NCBI GenBank assembly: GCA_023055425.1
Contig: JALGPY010000008.1
Span: forward strand, 11,232,501 to 11,296,500
Direction of reading: 5' to 3'
Source of the DNA: Linanthus parryae
Taxonomy: Eukaryota; Streptophyta; Magnoliopsida; Ericales; Polemoniaceae
DNA length: 64,000 nucleotides
Both the position numbers and the translations under genes were made by a program. The notes beneath the pieces are model-generated. The model worked only from the letters and a program-made list of their open reading frames with translations. It ran no database searches and was not told the origin of the DNA. Shown here piece by piece: positions 23,590 through 36,031 of the stretch. The number at the start of each line of letters is the position of its first letter. The stretch's first letter is position 1.

Positions 23590-23750
23590 CAGTCAAAAAC
23601 TTGTTCTATTGAGCAACAACAAACCAGAGCCAAAGTTAGCCACTGTTGTCTTCAAAAAACTCTTCTATTGAGCAACACACCATAATCAAACAAGAAACAA
23701 CACCAACAACGAGCTCGAACTAGAATCAGAAGCACGTTGGGGCTGCTGTC

Positions 23751-24917
23751 TTAAAAAGAAGGGGAGACCCAAATGGGCGGGCCATATCTACTCAATGATG
23801 TTCCTCGGTAGAGAGGCTCGATCGCTCCAGTTGCCAAGTTGTAGATACCCATGTCCATGCCGCCGATTATATTGTCAGCATGTGCATAACCAGCAAAACC
23901 AGCATAATCAGACCGATAATCATCAGTAAAGTAAACACAATTGGGCTTCACTCCTACTGCAACAGCTGAAGGAACACAGATTGGGGTATTGTGACCCACG
24001 AAGATTGAAGCACCTCCCAAATCATTTACCTCTCGCCATTTTGAAAAGCTGGTTGAATCAGCACGCTTGCATATGCTAAACCCGGTTGTCCTGTAACTGT
24101 CTTCGTCATCTTCGTCAAAATCAGATAAAACTCTCAAAACGGCGAGTAAATCACCACAACATTCAGCCAAGTAGACTTGTCGTCTGTCTGCCCTCGCAAA
24201 ATGAGGAGGTAGCGCTCCAACGATCTCTAACGTGGGATCCGGCCCTCGAACATCACAAACAACGATTTCATCTGCAGAATTGGCTCCATAAAACATATCC
24301 TTGTGGTAAGTAACATCGTAAATGATAGGCATTGTTTCTATAAACTTCCATCGCTTTTCTCCCGGTTTCCAGAATGCCAGCTTGGCACGTATCCCAAGAG
24401 TAATCATCACCGTGTAGTCGTCAGTGAGAGAAGGGCTTGCCGATAACGTTGCTCTGTAAACGAATGACATGGGCGGTATCCAATGGTCTTCATTCTGTTC
24501 ATTGTAGTAGAACTTGAATGTTTTGAGATGGGGAAGAGAAATCCTAGATTGATTTAATGGATGCAGCAGCTCCATCCTTCTTTCATTTAGAGTTATCAAC
24601 CAACCCATTGACCCGATGCACCACTTCCCTTTTGCTTCAGGTAAAGCAATCTTCTTAGACATTCCTCCCTTTGACAGGTTTACAAACTCACGCGCATCCC
24701 CAGTTTCTGTTTCGTTTTCAGCCAGCATAAGCCATGGAGGTTGGACTGAACATGGGGAAGACGAAGATGACACAAGCTGTTGATTGAAATTTTCTTTAAC
24801 TGCCACGGATCTCCATGAAGTGCAAACTCCACCGAAAGCAACAAAATCTTCGTATATATCCACCTTTTTCACAATCATTGTCAAAAGGTCTGGCAAAAGT
24901 TGATCCCAATATGCCAT
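23751..24917 (-). CDS. F-box/DUF295 protein F3 (KIB1/SKIP23-like)
   Basis: This intronless gene of 388 codons is the longest of the array. The F-box (residues 7-45) is the same as in F4 (LPDLLTMIVKKV, GVCTSWRSV). Extra length comes from an insertion of about 9 residues in the centre (FKFYYNEQNEDHW near 135-147), an acidic stretch (FDEDDEDSY) after the CCGDLL motif, and a longer loop (DYRSDYAGFAGYAHADNIIGG) before DMGIYNLATGAIEPLY. DUF295 landmarks LGGASIFVGHNTPICVP and PPIWVSPSF are intact. The expected role is an SCF substrate receptor with unknown target. F6 is its nearest relative in the window, but at about 7% nucleotide difference over the shared 495 bp, far more than F1/F4 or F2/F5. Confidence 0.9.
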   Translation of the reverse strand: MAYWDQLLPDLLTMIVKKVDIYEDFVAFGGVCTSWRSVAVKENFNQQLVSSSSSPCSVQPPWLMLAENETETGDAREFVNLSKGGMSKKIALPEAKGKWCIGSMGWLITLNERRMELLHPLNQSRISLPHLKTFKFYYNEQNEDHWIPPMSFVYRATLSASPSLTDDYTVMITLGIRAKLAFWKPGEKRWKFIETMPIIYDVTYHKDMFYGANSADEIVVCDVRGPDPTLEIVGALPPHFARADRRQVYLAECCGDLLAVLRVLSDFDEDDEDSYRTTGFSICKRADSTSFSKWREVNDLGGASIFVGHNTPICVPSAVAVGVKPNCVYFTDDYRSDYAGFAGYAHADNIIGGMDMGIYNLATGAIEPLYRGTSLSRYGPPIWVSPSF

Positions 24918-26801
24918 CGGAGAAGTCTATTAGATTTATTCCCTCCTTTGCTGTGTCTACTCCCAGCTGCAGCAATGACAAGAAAGCGAAATACAGATTT
25001 AGATTCGAATGACTGGGGATACATGATAACAAACACTTTAAGTAGTAATCATCGTCCTAATCAGAAGCATGGAATGCAAGCTTTTCCAGACAGACCTAAC
25101 CAGGAGTTCACGAGAATTCAATATGAGGTGCAAAAGGTGTCCTTTGAGAATCCAGTTTGTGTTGATTGCGCATATCATTTCTACTGTTGTAGAGTTTTCT
25201 AAATTTTGAACCACTAACACTTGCAGGGTTTGCGGAAAATCAGAACCATGGAGGCGGAGGAATCAATTACAAGATTCCCACTTTATGATGTGAAGACGCT
25301 TTTGTCTTGTTTTTGTTGATCCACCGGCTAGTTTGAAGCGAAACAATTTATGGTGGAAAGAAAGGGATCGAGTGGATCAAAGCGGTATTTTGATAACATG
25401 GGTGCCAGGTGAGATGCTCATCCTTCACCACTAATTAGTTCTATTCTGACCCAGATACTCGAATGGCTTTCCTATTAGCTCTGTTAAGTGTTCTTATTCA
25501 CATAATGGTGGTTGGAACTACCCACGCCCAATGACCAGAGCCGCCAACCACCTTACGTTTCGCTCTTGGGTGTGTTACTGCTCCTTCTCAGGTCCAATTT
25601 TCGTTAAGAAGAATACTTCATTAGTTCTAAATGAATCCAAGGGAATGTTTTCAATTTCAAGACTAACTGCTACAGAAAACAACAACCGGTCTAAAGTGAT
25701 CCCATCAAACACAATACTATGATCCCTTGTAACAGACTCAGATGCCCTGATGGAGTTATAGGTAGATTTCCTTGTAACACATTAAGGACTGCAAAGGCAG
25801 ATTAATAATGGGACATTCCTATATATATATAAAAAAAAAAAAAAATGGTATTCACACCACATAATCAGTTCTATGATACGACAACAGCGCATTGACAAAT
25901 TCATATTCTCTGAACCACAGAAAACAGACACAAGCCCCAGAATTTAATCCTAAATTCAGTTCCAAAACGTCACTGTATTTTCTGGTGTAAAACTATGTAA
26001 TTGGGTTCAAGCTCCTCACAGTGCAGATTTGGAGCCAGACCAGATATGACGGGACCTCGTCGGCAATTCTTTGCGTCGTGAAAGAGGGAACGGAGTGCTT
26101 AGAAGGTAATTTTGGGGCTTTAATTTACTTCATACGGGTCTTAACTCTTAAGTGGAAACCAATACAGTATACTATACGGGCCAATGAGAAAGGGCTGCTT
26201 TGAAAGGAAGTTAAGTAGCGAGGATCAGTGTATAATCAATTTTTTAAGTTGTGAGGGTGTAAGCTCGTGTAGGAGTGATAACTGATAAAATTGAGATTTT
26301 ACAAGATAAGAAAGAAAATAACACCAGGAAATTGAAGTGTCTGACATGCGTTGCAGACCTTATGTTCGTACGAGGTATAGTATTACTCGTAATGTTTGTG
26401 TGGGTAAACTGACCTAATAGTGCTAAACTGATGAAGTTGAGGCTTAGATAAAAAGAAGAAAGAAATAAATAGAAAATTGAGTGTGACTGATATCGATCTT
26501 GGGCAGAACTGCTGAAATAGACAAACTTCTGAATGTCAGGTCTGACCTAACCATCTATCTCCTAATCTGCTTGGACCTGCTATGGTATAAATAGAATGTG
26601 TTCAGGGCCACTGGATCCAAGACGGGCTCATTGACTGGAGATGGTGAGGCAGTGTTATGGATCATAGGTTGGGCCTTGGGGATCAGGCAGCGTATTAAAA
26701 TACCGCGCTACCATTACGTTACAGGCGGTACGCAACTGAATCGGCAGTGCCGAGTCTGATTCACCCGATATGCGACATGTGAATAGAGATCACAGTCGTA
26801 A
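24918..26801. other. Intergenic 5' side of F3, no gene seen
   Basis: This contains the presumed F3 leader and promoter (24918-25060) and the shared repeat-unit blocks. Positions 25866-26180 are a single copy of the roughly 370-bp unit that is tandemly doubled beside F2 and F5. Positions from about 25862 onward are present in inverted form at 56492-59352. Confidence 0.45.
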
Positions 26802-27183
26802 TGGCCGATATAATGTTACCACAATTCACACGTTACCCTGCGAATTGGATCCTGCGCTCCCAAACGTGAAACACCAGCGATTCAGATCGCTTAATTTGGC
26901 GAACCCAAATTTATTCACTATTTTCACCTAAAGCATCTATGTAGAAGGGAGAATTAGATTTAGATTTGCTAAATTACATCCATTTTTGGAGTATTGACTT
27001 TTAAATAGTGCATATATTGAGCATTTTAGACTTTATGATTTGCGATAAATGGTAAACTCCTATAAAGGTATTCAAAGAAGCCTACCCTTGGCACATCGAA
27101 TTCCATAGGCTATGACGGAGCGCAATCCCGTTCCCGTTCCATGAACCGGAACGATCCACATTCCAGGTAACTTAGGGCCGATA
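26802..27183. mobile_element. hAT-like MITE (366 bp) with 8-bp TSD
   Basis: The element is 26810-27175, flanked on both sides by GGCCGATA (26802-26809 and 27176-27183). The ends are TAATGTTACC and GGTAACTTAG, short imperfect inverted repeats. It splits the dispersed repeat described at 15626. The inverted copy of this region (about 58400-58500) runs through without it, giving an empty site. An 8-bp duplication points to hAT; no transposase is present. Confidence 0.6.
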
Positions 27184-29976
27184 CGCACCATTGTCATTTG
27201 TTGGTGAAAGTCGGACGATACACTCAGTTTCATCAATGAACAAGTAAAGATGGGTGATTGTCAGAGGAAAAAAAGCCCTAATCCGAAATCTGAGTAATCC
27301 GTTGAATACAGTCATGAAATCAACCGCCACAGCCTTCAGGAGTAAAGTCGTATGTTTATCTTCTTGTAAAGAGTAAAATTGTATGCATCTATAGTTATGT
27401 TTTATGAATTATATGTAAAAAAGCTGTAACAACAAATAAAAAGTCTATCGTAGGAGTTAGGCCATGTTTGGTTTATTGATCTGAAGAATCAAGGAATTTA
27501 GTTTAACTACGCAATACCAAGTGTTCGATAATAAAGTGTACATGGTCTAAGCATGAGTTATATAAATATGTTTGATATGCAATAAAAGGTTTTAAGAACA
27601 TTTTGCATGTCTTTTAACGATTTTTAAGATTCACTCATTCGATTCCATTTCCCGTCACAATCTCTCTGACACAGCTGATTATGTTACACGCAACCGCGAC
27701 CGATACAGACCTATTAAGTCACACTGGTGACTTGGATGATTTAACTAAATGAATTAATTTCCAAATAATCCTGATTTTGGATTACCATTACCAGCTTTCT
27801 TTGCAAGCATGCACGAAAATTGCAAGCTTCAATGAGGCTTGTTACGAGGTTGTGTCTGTTCCAATTGAGTGCTAAAATATGCATAGATAACAAATTGTGA
27901 AGGCATAATAGCCACTACAATGAGACAGAAAGAGATAGATACAGCTCGGCAAATAGGACAATAGATGTAGTATTATCATGGCGGTGGACTTGTTTCTTGC
28001 TAAGTTGGTCCTAGAGAAGTGTGTTTGAGAATTGCAACCTCTTCATTGCTTTTGGATGGCGGTGGACTTCCAAAAAAAAGTTCGAATATTTAACGGTATA
28101 GCAGTTGTACCCAAGCATACCAAAGTTATTAGAAAGGAAGTTAGAACCAGTGGTCAACTTTTAAGAAAATAGACTGTCATCAGGACAGCAAGAGTGTGCT
28201 GTTAGGATCCCCTTGTTGAACATTCAAAAGAAATGCCATTGGTTTGCCTTGGTTTCTAATTGTTGGAATACCCCTGTCCTAGATCGGGTGCTTTGAAAGA
28301 GAGTAGTTCATTAAAGGCTTCCAGGACATGAATCAGAAGCATCGAATGCAAGATTTTCTGGATTAGGTCCAAAAGGTGGAATTTGAGAATCCAATTTGTT
28401 TTGAACTCCCTTTGGTTGAACTAAAATCTTTGAAGAATTTCAAGCATTTACAGTTAAATGCTTCTTTTGGCACCAGTGCCCTCTTCCTAGGGCTAAAGTA
28501 TTAGATGCTTCATTACCTCGGTTTACACCGGGAGGTTAGTTAATAAGCAAACTAGAGATTCTTCCTTACGCAACCGCTCATTTAGGCTCCTGCCCAAAAA
28601 GAAGAAAAGAAATCCGCTCCTATAGTTGCAAGCCGAAACGATAGGAATACCGTCCTTACTATACTTCGCGTTGACTGGTTTGAAAAAGAATATCTTCTCT
28701 CGGAAGATAACTTGCACAAAATCACAGAGGAGATATTCGCTACTAGATTCTCATTTAATGGGGTTAAGCGACTTCAACTTACTTTGGTTGATCCCACATT
28801 AGAAATCCTTTAGCTGGTTCGACGAAAAAGCAACTCATTTTGGCAAGGAAGGGATCATCGAGCCGATGGAATTATTTCGATAATAAATTGTGTTCTAATC
28901 CATATAGTTTAATGTTTCTCCTTTTAGTTTAGTTTTGTTAGATATGGTTAGTCGCATAATGATAGTTGAAACTACCGCCTTCCTGCCACCAGAGCCGCCA
29001 ACTGCTTCAAGTCCACAAATGTGAAGTTCATGCAGATCACGTGTATTTTTTTTTTTACTATAATCTTTGTGTAATGAAATTCATCATCTATGACTGCCCA
29101 AGATGCTAGATTCATATAGTACAGGATTGACAAAATAATGGAATGATAATTATTTGACGTTCTCTACGAGAAATTCAAACAAACAGGTTTCAGACCAAAA
29201 ATTGACCAAAGAACAAGTTTTACAGATCATGATGATTACAACTAGATTAATGAGCAAACATGATTAGGTTTCATACTTACAAAAATTGACCAAAAGAAGA
29301 TGACAAGGTTTACAGATGATGATTAAGATATAAGAAAATTAATGATAAACAGGAATAGGGTAGCTGTAAACGTTTCAGTCAAGTAGGGGTGTGCTCTTTC
29401 AGAGGGCCAGGGTCCTAATTTCATACGATTACTTCAGAGATGTAAAAAAGCTAAAATTTAGTCGAAATCCAGTTCAAAAACACATCACTATACACAAGAA
29501 GAGTAATAATAATAATAATAATAACAAATCAAACTCCCTTAACGACACTGATTGAAGAAGACTGAGTGGTGTGGTCGTTCATACCTCGGTGGTTCTTCAA
29601 GTGTTCCTCAAAAATGGTGCAGTTCTTCTTCTTCAGGAGCCAGATCTTTGTCTTGTCAGGGTCAGGTCATTGTCTCCCCCAGTCGCCGGTCGAGTCTCAT
29701 TTGAAAATCAATAGATCCTATCACGGGGTTGTTCTGAAAGATGTCACAGTCTGGTTGGATCACTATATAATTTATTTGTGGGCTAAACCCAACTCTAAAC
29801 TAACTTTAAAGTCTTTATTTACTTTAAAGACTGGACCGGGCTAGTTAGAGGCAATTGGATTAGCCCAACTGAATTCCTTCAGGCTCAACACTTTTTCTTT
29901 TGAGATAAAAATGGTGTTTGTACAGTTCGCGCACCTCGAATAAATTCACAGGATCTCAAAGGTTATTGATCGTCGT
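27184..29976. other. Intergenic, block B copy of 186-3020
   Basis: Near-identical to 186-3020; I count 4 differences in the first 600 bp and about 8 in the next 720 bp. No gene is seen. A small deletion near 29430 removes about 70 bp present in block A (2410-2490). Confidence 0.6.
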
Positions 29977-30145
29977 CAGGCGGAGCTACATAGAAGGTTG
30001 TGGAGGTTATAGTCGTCACTCAATTTTTGAAAACTACAATTTTGCAGTAACCCCCACAAAAGTTATACAGTAGCATCGACTACACACCGAATTTTCCAAA
30101 GTAGAATTTAGCCCCCACTGTCACAAAATTCTAACTCCGCCCCTG
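29977..30145. mobile_element. hAT-type MITE (169 bp), block B copy
   Basis: This is the counterpart of 3021-3191, with the same target duplication and right end CTCCGCCCCTG. The left end has lost part of the GGGG run (CAGGCGGAG), so this copy's terminal repeat is damaged. Confidence 0.7.
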
Positions 30146-31049
30146 GTCGTCGTGGAGTTTGAATCCACGACCTCAAAAGGAGCAAACTTTATAAATCTCA
30201 AGCCCCACCCACTAGGCCAACCCATTTAAGACGGTACTCAAACTTTATACCGATCATTACTTCGCTTAAAAATCTAATTTTTTCTTGGGTGAAAGACACT
30301 TTACAACCCTATGTTTAGGCGAAAAGACATTCGACATCCCTGTGTTTTGAACAATTCACTCTACTACTCTCGTAATTGACAGATACCAAAAAGGCTCTTT
30401 GTAAAGACAATTTTTTCCCTCGAATTCTCAGAAAATTACCCACTATATATGCTCCTTCTTCTCCTTCTCCTCCCACTCTTCTTCTTTTCAACGTTCTTCA
30501 TTCTCTCTCTACATCCTATGTTAAGCTACTAGCGGAAAACGCCAGCGTTAGGCTCAACTCTCGCAAACCCCTTTCGGTTCTAGATCTTTGAGTCAGATAG
30601 TCCGGGGGTGCTTATATTTGTGGGTCTAGCATCAGTTCTAGATCTTCTTCTGCACTGATATTTGGGTGGATTAGAGTTCGATTTGTGGATTATGGTTCGG
30701 TATGGTGGACCAGTGTTCGGTTTGGAAGGATAATGGTTCAGTTTGGGTAAACTATGGTTCGCTCTGATGGATTGTTGTCGATTTGGGGGATTACAGTTCG
30801 ATTAGTTGTTGGTGGCAGTGATGATGAAGAAGACGATGGTGGTTTATTGAGAGGCACACTGCCACTTCTTGTTGTACCAATCAGGAACCCAGATGCTCAC
30901 GACCTTCTCCTATAAAGACAAGTACGATCACCACTCGTAACAATTTCGTGTTTCGTGTTTTCACTTTCTGGATCAGTAATTTTTCACTTTAGTTTGTAGT
31001 TCTATGAATGTTCAGGTGCCTTTGTGTAGCCATTTCTGGATTACTCTCA
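30146..31049. other. Intergenic left of the Copia element
   Basis: Copy of 3192-4092 with the same decayed MULE-like end (from about 30287) and GGTTCG-type imperfect repeats (30660-30790). No gene is seen. Confidence 0.45.
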
Positions 31050-31054
31050 CCGGG

Positions 31055-31267
31055 TAAAGAGTTTTGTGGGAATGATTTTCCTTTCATTACAATGACTAAT
31101 AGTCTTCGAATATATACAGTGGATAGCAAAACTAATCTAGGAAACAAATCAACTAAGCTAGGAAACAACATCAATCATATTGATGGGATATTATTGACAT
31201 CAATCAAGTAATTGACTGAATGTCAATAACATCAATCATTTTAATGACTCAGTATTTTCCTCTAATA
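31055..31267 (-). repeat. Copia 3' LTR (213 bp)
   Basis: In element orientation it starts TATTAGAGG and ends CTCTTTA, so the termini are TA...TA rather than TG...CA. It differs from the other LTR at 31065 (vs 36042) and 31190 (vs 36167). It directly abuts the polypurine tract at 31268. Confidence 0.92.
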
Positions 31268-31276
31268 CTCCCCCTC
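31268..31276 (-). other. Copia polypurine tract
   Basis: In element orientation this reads GAGGGGGAG immediately before the 3' LTR, the expected plus-strand primer position. The stop codon of the RNase H end overlaps its start (TGA then GGGGGAG). Confidence 0.8.
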
Positions 31277-33510
31277 AAGTTGGAGCATGGAGATTGCGAA
31301 TGCCCAACTTGCTAAGAAGCAAAGAAAATTGTGACTTTCCCAGTGCTTTGGTTAGAATATCTGCTAGTTGTGCACCAGTCCGAATATGTGATGGAGAGAT
31401 TGTTCCGTCTTGCAAGGCATCACGAACAAAGTGACAATCCATTTCTATATGCTTTGTGCGTTCATGAAAAACCGGATTAGCCGCTATATGAAGAGCAGCT
31501 TGACTATCGCAAAATAATCTCATAGGACGCACATGATTTATCTCGAAACAGGCCAGGAGAGATTTCAACCATTTTAGCTCACATGTAGTAGTGGCCATAG
31601 ATCTGTACTCGGCCTCCACAGAAGATCGGGAAACCGTTGGCTGTTTCTTCGTTTTCCAAGAGAGGAGAAAATTGTGACTTTCCCAGTGCTTTTGTTAGAA
31701 TATTTGCTAGTTGTGCACCAGTCCGAATATGTGATGGAGAGATTGTTCCGTCTTGCAAGGCATCACGAACAAAGTGACAATCCATTTCTATATGCTTTGT
31801 GCGTTCATGAAAAATCGGATTAGCCGCTATATGAAGAGCAGCTTGACTACCGCAAAATAATCTCATAGGACGCACATGATTTATCCCGAAACAGGCCAGG
31901 AGAGATTTCAACCATTTTAGCTCACATGTAGTAGTGGCCATAGATCTGTACTCGGCCTCCGCAGAAGATCGGGAAACCGTTGGCTGTTTCTTCGTTTTCC
32001 AAGAGATAGGAGAAGAGCCTAATAAAATGTAATAACCTGTCAATGATCTCCGAGTTAGAGGACAACTTGCCCAATCGCTATCACAAAAAGCATAGAGTTG
32101 AAAGTTACTATCCCCACGCAAAAGGATGCCTTGGCCTGGACACCCTTTTAAATAACGCAAGACTCTCAAAGCTGCGTCCCAATGTTCAACTCGAGGATCA
32201 CCCATAAACTGGGCTAATATGTGAACAGAATAACACAATTCAGGCCGTGTAACTGTTGAGTAAATTAGACGTCCTACGAGTCTTCGGTATTTCTCTGGAT
32301 CCTGAAATTTTGCACCATTAGTGGTGGCAAGGTGATGGTTCTGTTCCATAGGTGTGGAAACAGGGCGTGCTCCAAGTAAGCCTGCGTCACTTATAATGTC
32401 AAGAACGTATTTTCCCTGTGAAAGAAACAAACCATCCTTCCCACGCGCTACTTCAATGCCAAGAAAGTACTTGAGAACACCCAAGTCTTTCATCTGAAAT
32501 CTCTCACTGAGTTGTTTCTTAAACTTTTCGATTGCTATAGAAGAAGAGCCACTGATGATTAGATCATCCACATACACAAGAACGTGTAAAGTAACTTCAC
32601 CCTTGGCATAGCTAAACAAAGAGTAATCAGCATACGATTGTCTAAAGCCAATATCCTTTAAAGCAGTTGAGAGCTTAGCAAACCAGTTTCGGGGCGCCTG
32701 TCGAAGTCCATATAACGACTTGCGTAAACGACATACCTTGCCCGAAGAAACCGAGTTGAAGCCAGGTGGAAGTCGCATATATACTTCCTCCTCAAGGTCT
32801 CCATGTAGAAAAGCATTGTGCACATCCATTTGGTGTAATTCCCACTTTCTAGCCACTGCTATTGCCAAGAATGTCCGAACCGTGACCATTTTAGCTACAG
32901 GTGCAAACGTCTCGTTGAAGTCAATTCCAGAAACTTGCCGATTCCCATGAACCACTAGACGCTCCTTCAATCGTTCAATTGTACCATCAGACCGACATTT
33001 GACTTTATATACCCACTTACACCCGATTGCTTTCTTCCCCGGTGGGAGGTCCTCCAAGGTCCATGTTTTGTTTCTCTCAAGTGCATCTATCTCTTCCTGC
33101 ATTTCTTTCCGCCAACCGGGGTCCTTTACAGCTTCTTGAAAGGATCTCGGTTCAGTGTGTGCAGTAATTGCTGCCAAAAAATGGGTGTGTCTCACAGAAA
33201 ACTTGTCACAATTTACATAATAAGCAATGGGGAAAGGAGTACCTGAGGACTTTGATGGAGCATTGGTGGGTGATGTGACAGGGTTTATAACTTGAACGGT
33301 GTTGGTGATGTAGTCCTTGAGCCGGCGAGAAGGTTCCTTTTTGCGATAACCTCGACCAGTTTCTTGCGGAATATTTTCGTCATGAAACTCGACCTCCCCC
33401 ATATCTGTAGGATGTGTAATGTGCTGGACATCTCCATCATCAATTTCAGTTCCAGTATTCAAGTTCTCATCACTCCCCCTTGTTAAGGGAGTATCCTCAA
33501 AATAAGGCAT
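31275..33510 (-). pseudogene. Copia reverse transcriptase-RNase H region, broken
   Basis: Reading leftward from 33510, the frame covers the end of the integrase linker, then reverse transcriptase (WRKEMQEEIDAL onward; catalytic YVDD at 32563-32574) and RNase H (CDSDWASCPLTRRS, SSAEAEYRS). The frame then enters a 343-bp tandem duplicate (31324-31666 and 31667-32009). Because 343 is not a multiple of three, translation shifts and stops near 31579. The second duplicate carries the natural C-terminal end in another frame and stops at 31275 beside the polypurine tract. These enzymes copy the element's RNA in cytoplasmic particles. One duplicate has a Gly where the other has the Asp of the FCDSQ motif. 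Confidence 0.9.
31324..32009 (-). repeat. 343-bp tandem duplication in RNase H end
   Basis: Unit 1 is 31324-31666 and unit 2 is 31667-32009, with a constant offset of 343 bp. I count six differences between them (for example the GG/TT wobble near 31350 and CCACA/CCGCA near 31617/31960). The junctions share GGAGA-like microhomology. Confidence 0.9.
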
Positions 33511-34181
33511 GGTATCATAGTACTCTCTATTTTCAAACCCATCATCAGAACTAGACTCACTGACTTCCTTCGCAAAAGGAAATTGTTGTTCAAAAAAAAA
33601 TCGTCACGGGATATAAAGAACTCTTTCTTCTCTAAGTCATACAAGCGCCACCCATTTTTTCCAAACGGATAGCCCATGAACACGCAACGACGGGAGCGAG
33701 TAACGAACTTGTCCTTAAAGCGCGGCTGATTTTTAGCAAAAAAAAGACAGCCAAAGACACGAAGAGAATCATACTTAGGAGGTGAACTAAAGAGAACTTC
33801 ATGTGGCGTCTTATTTTTTAGCAAAGGGGAAGGAGTTCGGTTAATGACATAGGCTGCAGTCAGTATATTCTCCCCCCAAAAAGTAATAGGAAGGTTAGCT
33901 TGGAAAAGTAGGGCACGAGCCACATTAAGGATATGTCTATGCTTACGTTCCACCCTTTCATTTTTTTGTGGAGTGTCAACACAAGAGGTCTGATGATGAA
34001 TACCATTGTCAGCATAAAATCTATGAAGACATGTAAATTCCTTTCCATTATCACTTCGTAGGATTTTAACATGCTTATTGAATTGAGTATGAACCATTCT
34101 ACAAAAATCCTTAATAAGTTGGGGCACCTCGGATTTTGTAGACATCAAGTATACCCAAACAGCCCGCGAATGGTCAAACAA
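33483..34181 (-). pseudogene. Copia integrase core, frameshifted at both ends
   Basis: This frame holds the integrase catalytic core after the first Asp: the second Asp is in SDNGKEF (near 34045) and the Glu in VERKHRH (near 33945). A C-terminal domain follows (VFGCLFFAK, RCVFMGY). It is joined to the upstream frame by a 2-bp net loss near 34174-34190 and leaves the downstream frame at a run of nine A (33592-33600, T9 in element orientation). Integrase inserts the DNA copy into the host genome. As it stands this frame cannot be made as part of one polyprotein. Confidence 0.88.
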
Positions 34182-35931
34182 TAGTCAAAAAATAATGAGC
34201 ACCGCAACTAGCTGGCGAAGTATATGCACCCCATATATCACAATGGACTAAATCAAAAACGTCTTTGGCTCTATTATTACTCGAAGGAAACATGCTTCTA
34301 GTTTGCTTGGATCTTAAACAAATTTCACAAGGTTCATGGATGCCTTGTGAATCCTTATTTCTCTTATTTTTAATAGCATCAGATAAAAGAAATTCTACTT
34401 TTCGAGAAGGGTATCCCAGCCGTTGATGCCACAAATCTCCATTATTTTCCATAGCTGCTTGATAAGCTTGAATTTTTCGCAAAGGCCGAAACCAATAAAC
34501 CCCGTCACATTGTTCACCCGCTCCAATCAGAGTCCTCGAAGCACGGTCCTGTATGATGCAAAGCTTATCAGTAAAAGTGAGAGAATAGGAGAGATCGGCA
34601 AGCAAGTGAGAAACCAACAGTAAATTACAAGTAAGATCTGGGACATATAACACATTATGAAGCACCATCTTGCTGCTCAGATGGATTGTGCCTTCCTTGT
34701 TGGCAATGGTTTGTTTTCCATTAGGCAGTCCAACATAAGTAGATGAAACATCAAATAATTGACTAAATAATCCAGCATTACCAGTCATGTGATTCGAGCA
34801 CCCGGTATCGATGATCCATTGAGCAGAAGAATCGTACTTACCACTCAACTTTTCATTTGAAGAAGATTGCCCCTTGGAATCGTTGATCATGTTCACGAGC
34901 ATCGCCCACTGCTCATCTAACAGATTAGGAATGCCACGACGATCTGAATCTTGTATTGGTGCTGGTGCAGCAGCCTTTGAGGTGGTTGCGGCATGTGCTA
35001 CCTGACCACGACCGCCTTTACCGGAACCCTTTCCTCCCCCTCGTCCAGACCTGCCTCCACCTCTTCCTTGCCCTCCATTGGTGCGGTTCTCAAAGTACCA
35101 CCATTCAGGAAAGCCAATTAATTGAAAGCAAGAATCTTTTTCATGCCCAGGTTTCGCGCAGTAAGAACACACTCCATTGGTATGAGGTCGTTCATTGCGG
35201 CCCCTAGAAGGCCCTTGCACCATGAAACCAATAGCATCATACTTGGTTTCATGACTTCGAGCAAGGGTCTGACGACGCTCTTCCGTCACGATTTTAGCAA
35301 AAACCGTGTTCAAGCTTGGCAACGGTTCCATCATTAAAATATTCGAAACGGCAGTACCATAAATAGATGAATCCAAGCCTACAAGAAAATCATGTACCTT
35401 TTCATTCTCCCTTTCTTGAGCAATTGCAGTGGCAGCAGTACAAGTACACGTTGGAGCAGCAGAGTACCCAGCAAGTTCATCCCATATTTTTCGCAGATCG
35501 TTGTAGTAGTTCACCACCGGGCCGCGCTGCCTGCAATTGCTCAAAGATGCCTTCAACTCATGGATTCTCGGACCGTTTCCTATCGAGAAACGTTGTTTAA
35601 TATCATCCCACATGTCTTTCACATCCTCGGGTTAGGGAATGGAGGAGCGTAGGACTGGATCAAGGGTATTATGAATCCACCCTACAAGTGTGGAATTCAC
35701 AGTTACCCATAAGGATATCTCTGAATTTACTTCCTTCGGCTTGGTTGTAGTCCCATCGAGGAAACCAAGCTTGTTCTTTGCACGGAAATTATTCCGCATC
35801 GAACGTACCCATTCGTTGTAGTTCTCACCACGCAACACAATAGGGCAGATTGTGATTTGTGGTCCATCGGAGGGATGGAGGTAGTAGGGTGATGTGGAGT
35901 CCAGAGACTTGATGGTCCTCTCTTCACCCAT
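34174..35931 (-). pseudogene. Copia gag-protease-integrase N-part, one nonsense codon
   Basis: The region starts at an ATG at 35931 (MGEERTIKS) and is interrupted by an in-frame TAA at 35632-35634. It continues in the same frame with the gag core (WDDIKQRF, VVNYYNDLRKIWDEL), a CX2CX4HX4C zinc knuckle (CSYCAKPGHEKDSC, near 35130-35175), a Gly/Arg-rich linker, the protease (WIIDTGCSNHMTG, Asp near 34810), the pre-integrase HxxxxH...CxxC module (LWHQRLGYP, CEICLRSKQ) and the first catalytic Asp (HCDIWGAY). Gag forms the particle and protease cuts the polyprotein. The frame ends at 34174. Confidence 0.9.
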
Positions 35932-36019
35932 TGTCAGAAATCGATCGTCGGAATTTTCAACTGTTTAAGAACAATTGAAAAAAGAAAACTCGTCGTCTAA
36001 ATCTCCTGTTCTGGAGATG

Positions 36020-36031
36020 GCTCTGATACCA
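36020..36031 (-). other. Copia primer-binding site (initiator Met tRNA)
   Basis: TGGTATCAGAGC in element orientation, directly after the 5' LTR. It is complementary to the 3' end of plant initiator-methionine tRNA, the standard primer of Ty1-copia elements. Confidence 0.92.
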
